Source: Azoarcus sp.
Lineage (GTDB): Bacteria; Pseudomonadota; Gammaproteobacteria; Burkholderiales; Rhodocyclaceae
Assembly (NCBI GenBank): GCA_031285965.1
Contig: JAITVD010000083.1
Coordinates: forward strand, 1-37,545
Direction of reading: 5' to 3'
Length of the DNA stretch: 37,545 nt
Both the position numbers and the translations under genes were made by a program. The notes beneath the pieces are model-generated. The model made no database searches. It was given only the letters and a program-made list of their open reading frames with translations, and was not told where the DNA came from. Positions 16,809 through 24,552 of the stretch are shown here, piece after piece; within the stretch, counting starts at the first letter, position 1, and every line of letters starts with the position of its first letter.

Positions 16809-18293
16809 ATGCTCGAATCACTCGGCATACCAAGTCTTTGGGTTGGCGCAAGCCTTCTGCTGGCGCTTCTTTTTGTCCTTGCTTTTGAATTCATCAACGG
16901 TTTCCACGACACGGCCAACGCCGTGGCCACGGTCATCTACACCCGCGCCATGACGCCCTACCGCGCCGTGATGCTCTCGGGCGTATTCAACTTTTTCGGC
17001 GTGTTGCTCGGCGGCGTGGGCGTGGCCTATGCCATTGTGCACCTGCTGCCCGTCGAACTGCTCATCAACGTCGACACCGGGCGCGGGATGGCGATGGTGT
17101 TTTCGCTTCTGGCAGCCGCCATCGCTTGGAATTTTGGCACGTGGTATTTCGGCATTCCCGCCTCCAGTTCCCACACGCTCATCGGCTCCATTCTGGGCGT
17201 AGGCATGGCCAATGCCGTGCTCAACAAACTTTCCGTCGCGGAAGGCATCAACTGGCAAAAGGCCATCGACATCATCGTGTCGCTGCTCTTCTCGCCGATG
17301 GCGGGATTCTTCATCGCCGGGCTGATTCTGCTGTGCCTCAAACGCTGGCGGCCCGTCGCAAAAATGCACGTCCCGCTGGAACCCCGCAGCGACAGCGCAA
17401 AAATCAGGAAACCCCCTTTCTGGAACCGTCTCGTGCTCGTGCTCTCCGCCATAGCGGTCAGTTTCGTGCACGGCTCCAACGACGGGCAGAAAGGCATCGG
17501 CCTTATCATGCTGGTGCTCATCGGCTTCGTGCCCGCGCAATACGTCGTCAACATGGACGCAAGCCCCTACCAGATTGAGCGCACGCGGGAAGCCGCCATG
17601 CACATGCAGCGGTTCTACCAGCGCCATCAAGACCGCTTGGGCGATGCCCCCGCCAAAGTCAGCCCGCCCATCCTCCGGGAATCTTCTTCTTCCACACCGC
17701 AGCGTTACCGCTGCGAAATCACGCACACCAAAGAAACTATCCAAAGCCTGCTGGAAAACCTGAGCGACATCAAAGACCTCAGCGATTTGGCACCCAACCG
17801 TCGCGTGCAGGTTCGCCGCGAGCTGCTCTGCCTCGACGACATGGCGCGGCAGATTGGCAAGCTCGACGGAATCGAAGCCAGAGAAAAAGCCGACCTCGAT
17901 CGGCTGCGCAAAGATTTGACCGCCGCCACCGAATACGCGCCGATCTGGGTCATCATCTCCGTGGCGCTGGCGCTCGGGCTAGGCACGGTCGTGGGCTGGA
18001 AGCGCGTTGTCATCACCGTCGGCGAGCGCATCGGCAAGCAGGGCATGACCTACGCGCAAGGCATGAGCGCCCAGATTACCGCTGCCCTGTCCATTGGCGT
18101 CGCCAACCTCTACAGTTTGCCAGTATCGACCACACACGTCCTTTCCTCCGGCGTCGCGGGCACGATGGTGGCCAACCGCAGCGGCCTGCACGGCGGAACC
18201 ATCCGCACCATCCTCATCGCCTGGGTGCTGACTTTTCCCGCGTCGATGCTGCTTTCCGCAACCCTTTTCTGGCTGGTGGCGCAATTCGTATGA
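16809..18293 (+). CDS. PiT-family low-affinity inorganic phosphate transporter
   Basis: Proton- or metal-phosphate-coupled symporter of the inner membrane, 494 residues. The two duplicated PiT signatures are visible: FEFINGFHDTANAVATVIYTRAM near residue 25 with SSSHTLIGSILGVGMAN near 120, and in the C-terminal half FVHGSNDGQKGIGL near 220 with PVSTTHVLSSGVAGTM near 440. A long hydrophilic segment (about 255-375) with coiled-coil-like charge lies between the halves, as in PitA of E. coli. The gene starts 24 nt after amgK and its TGA overlaps the murU ATG by 4 nt, so all three are probably one transcript. I see no PhoU-like gene beside it. Confidence 0.92.
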   Translation: MLESLGIPSLWVGASLLLALLFVLAFEFINGFHDTANAVATVIYTRAMTPYRAVMLSGVFNFFGVLLGGVGVAYAIVHLLPVELLINVDTGRGMAMVFSLLAAAIAWNFGTWYFGIPASSSHTLIGSILGVGMANAVLNKLSVAEGINWQKAIDIIVSLLFSPMAGFFIAGLILLCLKRWRPVAKMHVPLEPRSDSAKIRKPPFWNRLVLVLSAIAVSFVHGSNDGQKGIGLIMLVLIGFVPAQYVVNMDASPYQIERTREAAMHMQRFYQRHQDRLGDAPAKVSPPILRESSSSTPQRYRCEITHTKETIQSLLENLSDIKDLSDLAPNRRVQVRRELLCLDDMARQIGKLDGIEAREKADLDRLRKDLTAATEYAPIWVIISVALALGLGTVVGWKRVVITVGERIGKQGMTYAQGMSAQITAALSIGVANLYSLPVSTTHVLSSGVAGTMVANRSGLHGGTIRTILIAWVLTFPASMLLSATLFWLVAQFV

Positions 18294-19039
18294 CAATGAA
18301 AGCGATGATTCTTGCCGCAGGCCGGGGCGAGCGGATGCGCCCGCTGACCGACCATTGCCCCAAGCCGCTGCTTGCCGTCGGCGGCAAACCCCTGATTGTC
18401 CGGCACATCAAACGCCTTGCCGCAGCGGGCATTACCGAACTCGTCATCAACCACGCCCATCTCGGCCACATGCTCGAAGCGGCGCTTGGCGACGGAAGCG
18501 CCCTTGGCGTGAACATCCGCTGGTCTCCTGAACCGCCGGGCGCGCTGGAAACGGCGGGCGGCATCCGCCAAGCCATGCAATTTCTTGGAGAAAATCCCTT
18601 CATCGTCGTGAATAGCGACATTTTTTGCGAAGCGGATTTCGCGACCCTTGCCAGAATCGCCAAGCGCCTTTCCCCGGACGGGGATATTGCCCACCTTCTT
18701 CTGATCGACAACCCCGAGCACAACCCCTCCGGCGACTTCGCGCTCGACGGCGCGCGCGTACATGCGGAAGGCGATTCGCGCCTCACCTTTTCAGGCATCG
18801 CCGCCTACCATCCTGCCCTTTTCGCCCCGCTCGAAGCGGGCAAGCCCGCCCGCCTGGCCCCCGTGCTCCGCGCCGCGATGGGCACGAACCGCATCAGCGG
18901 CGAACACTACCAAGGTCGCTGGGTCGATGTCGGCACGCCCGAGCGCCTCGCGCAACTGGATGACAGTTTGCGGTCAGAAATGCGTAGCGGCACGAAAAAC
19001 GAAAGGCATTCCATTCATGGCTCGCCCAATCGGGATTGA
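18290..19039 (+). CDS. murU: N-acetylmuramate alpha-1-phosphate uridylyltransferase
   Basis: Converts MurNAc-1-phosphate and UTP to UDP-MurNAc, the step after AmgK in cell-wall recycling. A nucleotidyltransferase of 249 residues. The signature AMILAAGRGERMRPLTDHCPKP (5-26) binds nucleotide, with VVNSDIF as the metal-binding aspartate region and WVDVGTPERLAQLD near the C-terminus. The last 23 nt overlap the start of the methyltransferase gene. The C-terminal tail after LRSEM (about 19 residues) is polar and looks foreign, so the original murU stop may have been lost when the restriction-modification genes arrived. A start at ATG 18296 is an alternative. Confidence 0.9.
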   Translation: MTMKAMILAAGRGERMRPLTDHCPKPLLAVGGKPLIVRHIKRLAAAGITELVINHAHLGHMLEAALGDGSALGVNIRWSPEPPGALETAGGIRQAMQFLGENPFIVVNSDIFCEADFATLARIAKRLSPDGDIAHLLLIDNPEHNPSGDFALDGARVHAEGDSRLTFSGIAAYHPALFAPLEAGKPARLAPVLRAAMGTNRISGEHYQGRWVDVGTPERLAQLDDSLRSEMRSGTKNERHSIHGSPNRD

Positions 19040-20288
19040 TCTATTTGCTGGAGCAGGAGGGCTTGGCCTTGGTTTTGAACAGGCCGGATTCGATATTGTT
19101 GCCGCCGCCGACATCGACCCGATTCATTGCGCGACGCACCAATTCAACTTTCCAGACTGCGCCATTGTCTGCAAGAGCGTTGCCGATGTCACAGGAGACG
19201 AATTGCGCCGTGCATCCGGGATTGGCCGACGCGATATTGACGTTGTGGTCGGCGGCCCGCCGTGTCAAGGGTTTTCGATGATTGGCAAACGCGCCCTTGA
19301 CGATTCGCGCAACCTGCTCGTCCATCACTTCGTGCGTGTCGTGCTGGAGCTTATGCCCAAGCATTTCGTGTTCGAGAATGTCAAAGGTCTCACCCTTGGC
19401 AAGCATCGCCAGTTTTTGCAGGAACTCATCGAAGCCTTCCAAAACGGCGGCTACAACATTGCGGCAGATTACAAGGTGCTGAACGCCGCAGACTATGGCG
19501 TGCCGCAGGATCGTCGACGTCTCATCCTCATGGGTTCCCGCAGAGGACTCGCCCTTCCGACCTACCCGGAACCCTTCGGGTACGCGACCGTTGGCGACGC
19601 TATCGGCGATATTCCTGATGCAGAAAGTTTCCCCGATTTGTGGAAACAGGACTGGACTAAAGCGGACTACGGAAAGCCATCTCCTTATGCGGCTTATCTG
19701 CGCGGCATCGCAGACGACCCAAACGATTTTGCCTATCGGCGGCAGTTTGACCCTTCCTTGCTGACTTCCTCCTTGTTAACCCATCACACCGCGTTGTCGC
19801 GCCAACGGTTTGCCGCTACGGCTCCGAATGATGTGGAATCCATCAGCCGATTCAAGAAACTAGCTCTGGACGGCATCTGCAACACGCTGCGCGCGGGTAC
19901 TGCGAGCGACCGAGGCGCATTCACTTCGCCACGCCCCATCCATCCTGTGATTCCTCGTGTGATTACTGTTCGAGAAGCCGCACGTCTGCATTCCTACCCG
20001 GACTGGTTTCGTTTTCATGCAACCAAATGGCATGGATTCAGGCAAATTGGAAACAGCGTTCCGCCACTGCTGGCTCGTGCCGTTGGCGGACAAATCATGA
20101 AAACCTTGCGCAAACAACCTGAAAAACCCCCTAAGACACTGGCGCTTGGCAATCCGCGCCTGCTTGAAATCTCTATGACGGATGCAGCAGCAATGTTTGG
20201 TGTTCCCAATAAAGCCATTGCACGGCGCAGCCGTCAGACGGGTCGCTCTGCCCATGCTTTCCAAGAAAAACATGAGGCCGCAGCATGA
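19017..20288 (+). CDS. DNA (cytosine-5-)-methyltransferase of a type II restriction-modification system
   Basis: Methylates cytosine C5 in a specific DNA site. The protein has 423 residues with the m5C motifs in order: I, IDLFAGAGGLGLGF (7-20); IV, GGPPCQGFS with catalytic Cys83; VI, ENVKG (120-124); VIII, DYGVPQDRRR (159-168); and X, RQIGNSVPP (342-350). The target-recognition region lies at about 185-315. An extension after residue 365 contains ISMTDAAAMFGVPNKAIARRSRQTG (385-409), which resembles a small helix-turn-helix and is not needed for catalysis. ATG 19017 is chosen because AAAGG lies upstream and motif I then starts near residue 7. The gene overlaps murU by 23 nt and the next gene by 4 nt. 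Codon use is less GC-biased than in its neighbours, which suggests horizontal arrival. Confidence 0.93.
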   Translation: MARPIGIDLFAGAGGLGLGFEQAGFDIVAAADIDPIHCATHQFNFPDCAIVCKSVADVTGDELRRASGIGRRDIDVVVGGPPCQGFSMIGKRALDDSRNLLVHHFVRVVLELMPKHFVFENVKGLTLGKHRQFLQELIEAFQNGGYNIAADYKVLNAADYGVPQDRRRLILMGSRRGLALPTYPEPFGYATVGDAIGDIPDAESFPDLWKQDWTKADYGKPSPYAAYLRGIADDPNDFAYRRQFDPSLLTSSLLTHHTALSRQRFAATAPNDVESISRFKKLALDGICNTLRAGTASDRGAFTSPRPIHPVIPRVITVREAARLHSYPDWFRFHATKWHGFRQIGNSVPPLLARAVGGQIMKTLRKQPEKPPKTLALGNPRLLEISMTDAAAMFGVPNKAIARRSRQTGRSAHAFQEKHEAAA

Positions 20289-21082
20289 TCGATATAGCCA
20301 AGGCACCGAGCCGCTATCATCAATTGATTGAGAAAATTTTTTTCGACCATTACTCCAAAGGAATGCTTGAAATTCCGTTTGAGCGCAAGGCGCTCAAGGA
20401 AGCAGCCCAAAAGCTCGGCATTGCTTTACCCGACAATCTTGGCGATGTGATCTACTCGATCCGTTTCCGCACGCCTATGCCCACTAACGTGCTGGCAACG
20501 CAGCCAAAGGGACGCGAATGGGTCATTGAACTGATCGGGCGAGCCAAATACCGCTTCCGCCTAGTAGCAATTAACAGAATTGTCCCCAACCCCAATCTTG
20601 CGGTCATCCGTATTCCCGACAACACGCCCGAAATTATCAGTGCCTATGCGCTCGACGATGAACAAGCTCTTTTAGCCAAGGTGCGGTACAACCGCCTCAT
20701 CGATATTTTCCTCGGCCTGACGACTTTTTCCTTGCAGAACCATCTGCGCACAAGCGCCAAAGGCATCGGGCAAATCGAGATCGATGAACTGTATGTGGGC
20801 CTCGACAAATATGGGTGTCATTATGTTATTCCTGTACAGGCCAAGAGCGGGCGCGATCAGATTTCGTCCGTGCAGGCCGCGCAGGATATGGCTTGGTGCG
20901 CCCAAAAATACCCTTCGCTTCGCTGCCTTGCGATTTCGGCGCAATTTGTCAGCAGCGACCAAATCGCCTTGTTCCTGTTAAAAGTTGAAAATGACGGGAT
21001 CAAGGTGGTCGAAGAGCGGCAGTACCGACTTGTTCCGTGCAGGGAACTCGACGCTCAGGAAATCGCTGGCTATCGCGCCTGA
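20285..21082 (+). CDS. Probable type II restriction endonuclease (PD-(D/E)XK fold)
   Basis: A protein of 265 residues, coupled by ATGA overlap to the cytosine methyltransferase, which is the main argument for its role. A likely nuclease core runs through GIGQIEIDELYVG…YVIPVQAKSGRDQ. The pattern is an acidic Asp167 (or Glu165), then a strand, then Q185-x-K187, matching the D-(x)n-(E/Q)xK layout of PD-(D/E)XK enzymes. The glutamine variant is known in several families. The N-terminal 120 residues have no motif I recognise and may recognise DNA. The cut site cannot be read from sequence. It ends 12 bp before the 3' end of the tRNA-Leu gene, which is transcribed toward it. Confidence 0.75.
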   Translation: MIDIAKAPSRYHQLIEKIFFDHYSKGMLEIPFERKALKEAAQKLGIALPDNLGDVIYSIRFRTPMPTNVLATQPKGREWVIELIGRAKYRFRLVAINRIVPNPNLAVIRIPDNTPEIISAYALDDEQALLAKVRYNRLIDIFLGLTTFSLQNHLRTSAKGIGQIEIDELYVGLDKYGCHYVIPVQAKSGRDQISSVQAAQDMAWCAQKYPSLRCLAISAQFVSSDQIALFLLKVENDGIKVVEERQYRLVPCRELDAQEIAGYRA

Positions 21083-21093
21083 GCCAATCAGCC

Positions 21094-21178
21094 TGGTGCC
21101 CCGGATAGGACTCGAACCTACACGCTTTGCAGCACCAGATCCTAAGTCTGGCGTGTCTACCAATTTCACCACCGGGGC
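21094..21178 (-). tRNA. tRNA-Leu(UAG)
   Basis: Transcribed from 21178 to 21094, 85 nt with an encoded CCA end. The acceptor stem GCCCCGG pairs with CCGGGGC before ACCA. The D arm has GGTGGTGAAATTGGTAGACAC. The anticodon stem CCAGA/TCTGG holds the loop CTTAGGA with anticodon TAG. A long variable arm (TGCTGCAAAGCG region) is typical of leucine tRNAs, and the T arm is GTAGGTTCGAGTCCTAT. It reads CUA and other CUN leucine codons. Confidence 0.97.
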
Positions 21179-21189
21179 AAAGTTTTCGG

Positions 21190-21218
21190 ATTCTATCCGT
21201 TTGGACGCTTTCCACCAA
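21190..21218 (-). promoter_or_regulatory. Putative sigma-70 promoter of the tRNA-Leu gene
   Basis: On the minus strand TTGGTG (21218-21213) and TAGAAT (21195-21190) are separated by 17 bp. The -10 box lies 11 nt before the first tRNA base. The -10 is good and the -35 weak. The position is right for a tRNA promoter. Confidence 0.5.
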
Positions 21219-21320
21219 TGCCGGGAGCCGTGTTTTTCCAGATGGAACGTCTAATGCCGGATGATTCGTTATACTGCGCGTTGTCCCCGCACTTTCATCT
21301 GGATGCGCCCCGTTTGAGCC

Positions 21321-22157
21321 ATGTCCATCAATCACTACGAAAATTTCCCCGTCGCTTCCCTGCTCCTGCCCGCCCGCCTGCGCGAGCCAGTTGGGGCAAT
21401 CTATGAATTCGCCCGCAGCGCCGACGACATCGCCGATGAGGGCGAGGCTCCGCCCGAAGAGCGTCTCAAACAACTGTCCGCTTACCGCGACGCGCTCGAT
21501 GCCATCGAAAAAGGAGGGCTTGCCGGAACATGCGGGCTGCCCCCGCTTTTTGCCCGCCTCGCCCGAACCATCCTCGGCAACCATTTTCCCCTGAAGCCTT
21601 TTTACGACCTGCTCGACGCTTTCCAGCAGGACATCGAAAAAAAACGCTACGAGGATTTCAACGACTTGGCCGATTACTGCCGACGTTCCGCCAATCCCAT
21701 CGGGCGCTTGCTGCTTGTGCTCTACAACGCGGACTCGGTCGACAACTACCCGCTTTCCGATTGCATCTGCACAGGGCTGCAACTCGTCAACTTCTGGCAA
21801 GATGTTGCGAAAGACTGGAAAAAAGGCCGCATCTACCTGCCCGCGCAGGATTTGGCTAATTTCAAAGTAACGGAAGAAGATGTCGCCGCATCCCGCTGCG
21901 ATGAGCGTTGGCAAGCCCTGCTGGCTTTTGAAGTAGCGCGTACCCGAAGCATCCTGAATACGGGCGCGCCGCTCGCCCGTCGGCTGCGCGGGCGCATCGG
22001 CTGGGAATTGCGCCTAATCGTGGCGGGCGGCCTATACATCCTCGACCGCATCGAAGCGGTCGGCTACGACGTTTTCGCGCAGCGCCCGCAGATTGGCCTC
22101 GGCGGCAAACTGTCCGTCGTCTGCCGCGCCCTGAATTACCCGCGCCCGAGCGAATGA
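21321..22157 (+). CDS. hpnC: Hydroxysqualene synthase HpnC
   Basis: Member of the squalene/phytoene synthase family, 278 residues. In the three-enzyme HpnCDE route (established in alphaproteobacteria), HpnD makes presqualene diphosphate from two farnesyl diphosphates, HpnC converts it to hydroxysqualene, and HpnE reduces that to squalene. Two aspartate-rich motifs bind the diphosphates through magnesium: DDIAD (35-39) and NFWQDVAKDWKKGRIYLP. The N-terminus NHYENFPVASLLLP is diagnostic of HpnC. The start ATG 21321 has only a weak ribosome site. A TATACT at 21270-21275 may be its -10 box. hpnD starts within its stop (ATGA overlap). Confidence 0.93.
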   Translation: MSINHYENFPVASLLLPARLREPVGAIYEFARSADDIADEGEAPPEERLKQLSAYRDALDAIEKGGLAGTCGLPPLFARLARTILGNHFPLKPFYDLLDAFQQDIEKKRYEDFNDLADYCRRSANPIGRLLLVLYNADSVDNYPLSDCICTGLQLVNFWQDVAKDWKKGRIYLPAQDLANFKVTEEDVAASRCDERWQALLAFEVARTRSILNTGAPLARRLRGRIGWELRLIVAGGLYILDRIEAVGYDVFAQRPQIGLGGKLSVVCRALNYPRPSE

Positions 22158-22996
22158 CGCCGCATCAATACTGTCAAGACAAAGCTGCCGCCAGCGGGTC
22201 GAGCTTCTATTACAGCTTCATGTTCCTCGCTCCGGCGCAGCGGCAAGCCATCATCGCGCTGTACGCTTTTTGCCGCGAAGTCGACGATATCGTCGACGAG
22301 TGCCGCGACCCCGTTCCCGCCCACGCAAGGCTCGACTGGTGGCGGCAGGAAATTGCCCGCGTTTTCGACGGAACGCCGACCCACCCCGTCGGATTCGCCT
22401 TGCAGGAAATCCACGCCCCTTTTGGGCTTTCACGCGAGCGCCTGCTCGAGGTCATCGACGGCATGGCAATGGACTTGCAAAACAGGCGCTATGCCGATTT
22501 CAATGCCTTGCAAAATTATTGCTACCACGTCGCAAGCGCCGTGGGGCTGCTCTCCGCCGCCATTTTTGGCGCTAGCGATACCCGCACACTTGGCTACGCA
22601 CATGACCTCGGCATTGCCCTTCAGTTGACCAACATCATCCGCGATGTTGGCGAAGATGCCCGCCGTGGCCGCATTTATCTGCCTCTCGACGACCTGCGGC
22701 GCTTCAACGTGTCCGAAGCCGACATCCTTGCCGCCCGCGCGAGCGACAGCTTCCTGAAACTGATGGCATTTCAGGCCGAGCGCGCCCAGATGTTCTATGA
22801 ACAGGCACTCGCCAAATTGCCCGCTGCCGACCGCAAAAACCAGCTTCCCGGCCTCATCATGGCTGCCATTTACCGCGACTTGCTGCGAAAAATCGCCAAA
22901 ACCGATTTCCGCGTGCTCGACCGCCGCGTCTCGCTCACCCCATTGCGCAAGCTCTGGCTGGCGGGGCTGACTTGGCTAAAAGAGCGGAAAGGATAA
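22154..22996 (+). CDS. hpnD: Presqualene diphosphate synthase HpnD
   Basis: Condenses two molecules of farnesyl diphosphate to presqualene diphosphate. 280 residues, squalene/phytoene synthase fold. The first aspartate motif is DDIVDE (44-49), in the family context SFYYSFMFLAPAQRQAIIALYAFCREV. The second is NIIRDVGEDARRGRIYLP with LDDL following. It overlaps hpnC by 4 nt and is followed 4 nt later by hpnE, so the three are co-translated. A phytoene synthase role is less likely because of the HpnC and HpnE partners. Confidence 0.94.
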   Translation: MTPHQYCQDKAAASGSSFYYSFMFLAPAQRQAIIALYAFCREVDDIVDECRDPVPAHARLDWWRQEIARVFDGTPTHPVGFALQEIHAPFGLSRERLLEVIDGMAMDLQNRRYADFNALQNYCYHVASAVGLLSAAIFGASDTRTLGYAHDLGIALQLTNIIRDVGEDARRGRIYLPLDDLRRFNVSEADILAARASDSFLKLMAFQAERAQMFYEQALAKLPAADRKNQLPGLIMAAIYRDLLRKIAKTDFRVLDRRVSLTPLRKLWLAGLTWLKERKG

Positions 22997-23000
22997 AACC

Positions 23001-24296
23001 GTGACGGCGGTCGCCATCATCGGCGCAGGTTACGCGGGGCTGGCCTGTGCGGTGGAGCTTGCCCGCCATGACGTGGAAGTCACCGTATTTGAACGCTCCC
23101 GAATACTGGGCGGGCGGGCGCGGATTGTCCGAAAGGACGGATGGGCAGTCGATAACGGCCAGCATCTTCTGATTGGCGCCTATACCGAACTCACCCGCCT
23201 CATGCGGCTGACCGGCGTCTCGCCGCGCCAAATCAGGCATCTGCCGCTCACGCTCTCCATTCCGGGGCATATCTGCCTGCGCGCCGCCGCCCTGCCCGCC
23301 CCTCTGCACTTATTGATAGGGCTGCTTTGCGCGGAAGGCTTAAGCTGGCGCGAACGGTTTGCCATAGCCGCGATGCTGCGCTATCTCAAGCGCAGAGATT
23401 TCCGGCTGCCTGCGGAAATGTCCGTCACGGAACTGCTCACCGATGCCCGCCAACCGTTCCGGCTACGCAACCTGCTCTGGGAGCCGCTCTGCCTCGCCGC
23501 GCTCAACACGCACGCCCATGAGGCTTCGGCCCAGATTTTTGCCAATATTTTGCGCGACACGCTGGCGGCCCCCTCGGCCAGCGCCAGCGAATTCATGCTT
23601 CCCCGCGTCAATCTCACCGAACTCTTTCCCGTACCGGCGGCAAGATACCTCGCCACCCGAAACGGAAACCTTCTCACCAGCAACCCCATTGCCACGATTA
23701 CGCCGGAAAACGGCGGATTTCTCCTTGCGGGCGCACCGGGGCATCGCCTCTGGCAGCACGTCGTCATCGCCACCGCGCCACACCACGCAGCCGCCCTGCT
23801 CGCCTCCACCGGAGCTTGCGCCCCGCTCGCCGCCCAGCTTGCCGCCCTGCCCGCCGAGCCGATTACGACAATCTATCTGGCTTTCGGCTCAGACATCACC
23901 CTGCCCGCGCCGATGCTCGGCTTGAGCGCCGGCCCCGCGCAATGGGCTTTTGACCGGGGGCAATGCGGCAATCCCGAAGGGCTGATTGCCACGGTCATCA
24001 GCGCACCGCGCCACAGCGCCAAAGAGCGCAAATCCCTCATCCCCGCCGTCCTCGCCCAACTCGAACAGGCGCTTGGCCGCCGCTTGCCCCAGCCTCAATG
24101 GACGCACGTCATCACCGAGCGCCGCGCCACCATTGCCTGCCGCCCCGGCGTCGAGCGTCCCGGCATTGTCACGCCTTTGCCCGGCCTCTGGTTGGCGGGC
24201 GACTACATCAAAAGCGAATACCCCGCCACGCTGGAATCCGCCGTGCGGGCAGGAGTGCTGTGCGCACAAAAAATTCTGACGGAAAGCCATTTTTAA
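23001..24296 (+). CDS. hpnE: Hydroxysqualene dehydroxylase HpnE
   Basis: FAD-dependent amine-oxidase/phytoene-desaturase-like enzyme of 431 residues that removes the hydroxyl of hydroxysqualene to give squalene. The dinucleotide fold VAIIGAGYAGLACAVELARH lies at the N-terminus, with an ERSRILGGRAR motif after it. The C-terminal FAD-contact region is PLPGLWLAGDYIKSEYPATLESAVRAG. The start is GTG 23001, with AAAGGA 7 nt upstream. Squalene could feed a hopanoid cyclase, but no shc/hpnF gene is in this window. Confidence 0.93.
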   Translation: MTAVAIIGAGYAGLACAVELARHDVEVTVFERSRILGGRARIVRKDGWAVDNGQHLLIGAYTELTRLMRLTGVSPRQIRHLPLTLSIPGHICLRAAALPAPLHLLIGLLCAEGLSWRERFAIAAMLRYLKRRDFRLPAEMSVTELLTDARQPFRLRNLLWEPLCLAALNTHAHEASAQIFANILRDTLAAPSASASEFMLPRVNLTELFPVPAARYLATRNGNLLTSNPIATITPENGGFLLAGAPGHRLWQHVVIATAPHHAAALLASTGACAPLAAQLAALPAEPITTIYLAFGSDITLPAPMLGLSAGPAQWAFDRGQCGNPEGLIATVISAPRHSAKERKSLIPAVLAQLEQALGRRLPQPQWTHVITERRATIACRPGVERPGIVTPLPGLWLAGDYIKSEYPATLESAVRAGVLCAQKILTESHF

Positions 24297-24301
24297 TGAG
24301 A

Positions 24302-24329
24302 GAGGGATGTTTTTTTAGAGGCATCCCTC
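24302..24329. repeat. Stem-loop after hpnE
   Basis: GAGGGATG (24302-24309) pairs with CATCCCTC (24322-24329) around a 12-nt loop with a T-run. No U-run follows the stem, so it is not a classic rho-independent terminator. It may protect the end of the hpnCDE mRNA or separate hpnE from the small gene downstream. Confidence 0.5.
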
Positions 24330-24369
24330 ACAGAGAGAAACGGCACGAAGCGTCGGAGGGAACGCGAGG

Positions 24370-24492
24370 ATGAGGACATGCGTACTTATACTTGCGGGCT
24401 GTGCCACATTGCACAGCTACACCCTGCATCCGCCGGGAAACGGCACGGATTTGCGGTACATTCAGAAACCGTTGAATAAAGCAGCAAAATGA
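24370..24492 (+). CDS. Small predicted lipoprotein (40 residues)
   Basis: A very short open frame that begins ATG at 24370 and stops TGA at 24490-24492. GGAGGG at 24355-24360 gives good ribosome-site spacing. The product starts MRTCVLILAGCATLHSY. LAGC at 8-11 is a proper lipobox, so cleavage before Cys11 would leave a 30-residue lipid-anchored peptide (…LHPPGNGTDLRYIQKPL…). The signal is unusually short, with one arginine and about seven hydrophobic residues. I do not recognise a family. It lies between hpnE and an AT-rich acquired gene, and could be an entericidin-like or stress peptide or part of the hpn unit. Neither is established. Confidence 0.5.
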   Translation: MRTCVLILAGCATLHSYTLHPPGNGTDLRYIQKPLNKAAK

Positions 24493-24552
24493 CCTAAATC
24501 TATGTGCATATCAGCGCAGGGAACATTCAAAAAATAAAAGGAAATTCTTACA

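Noticed and set aside
19000-21178. att-type direct repeat of the tRNA-Leu 3' end flanking the restriction-modification genes
   Set aside because: I looked for a copy of the tRNA 3' end near 19000 and found none, so tRNA-targeted integration is not shown by the sequence.
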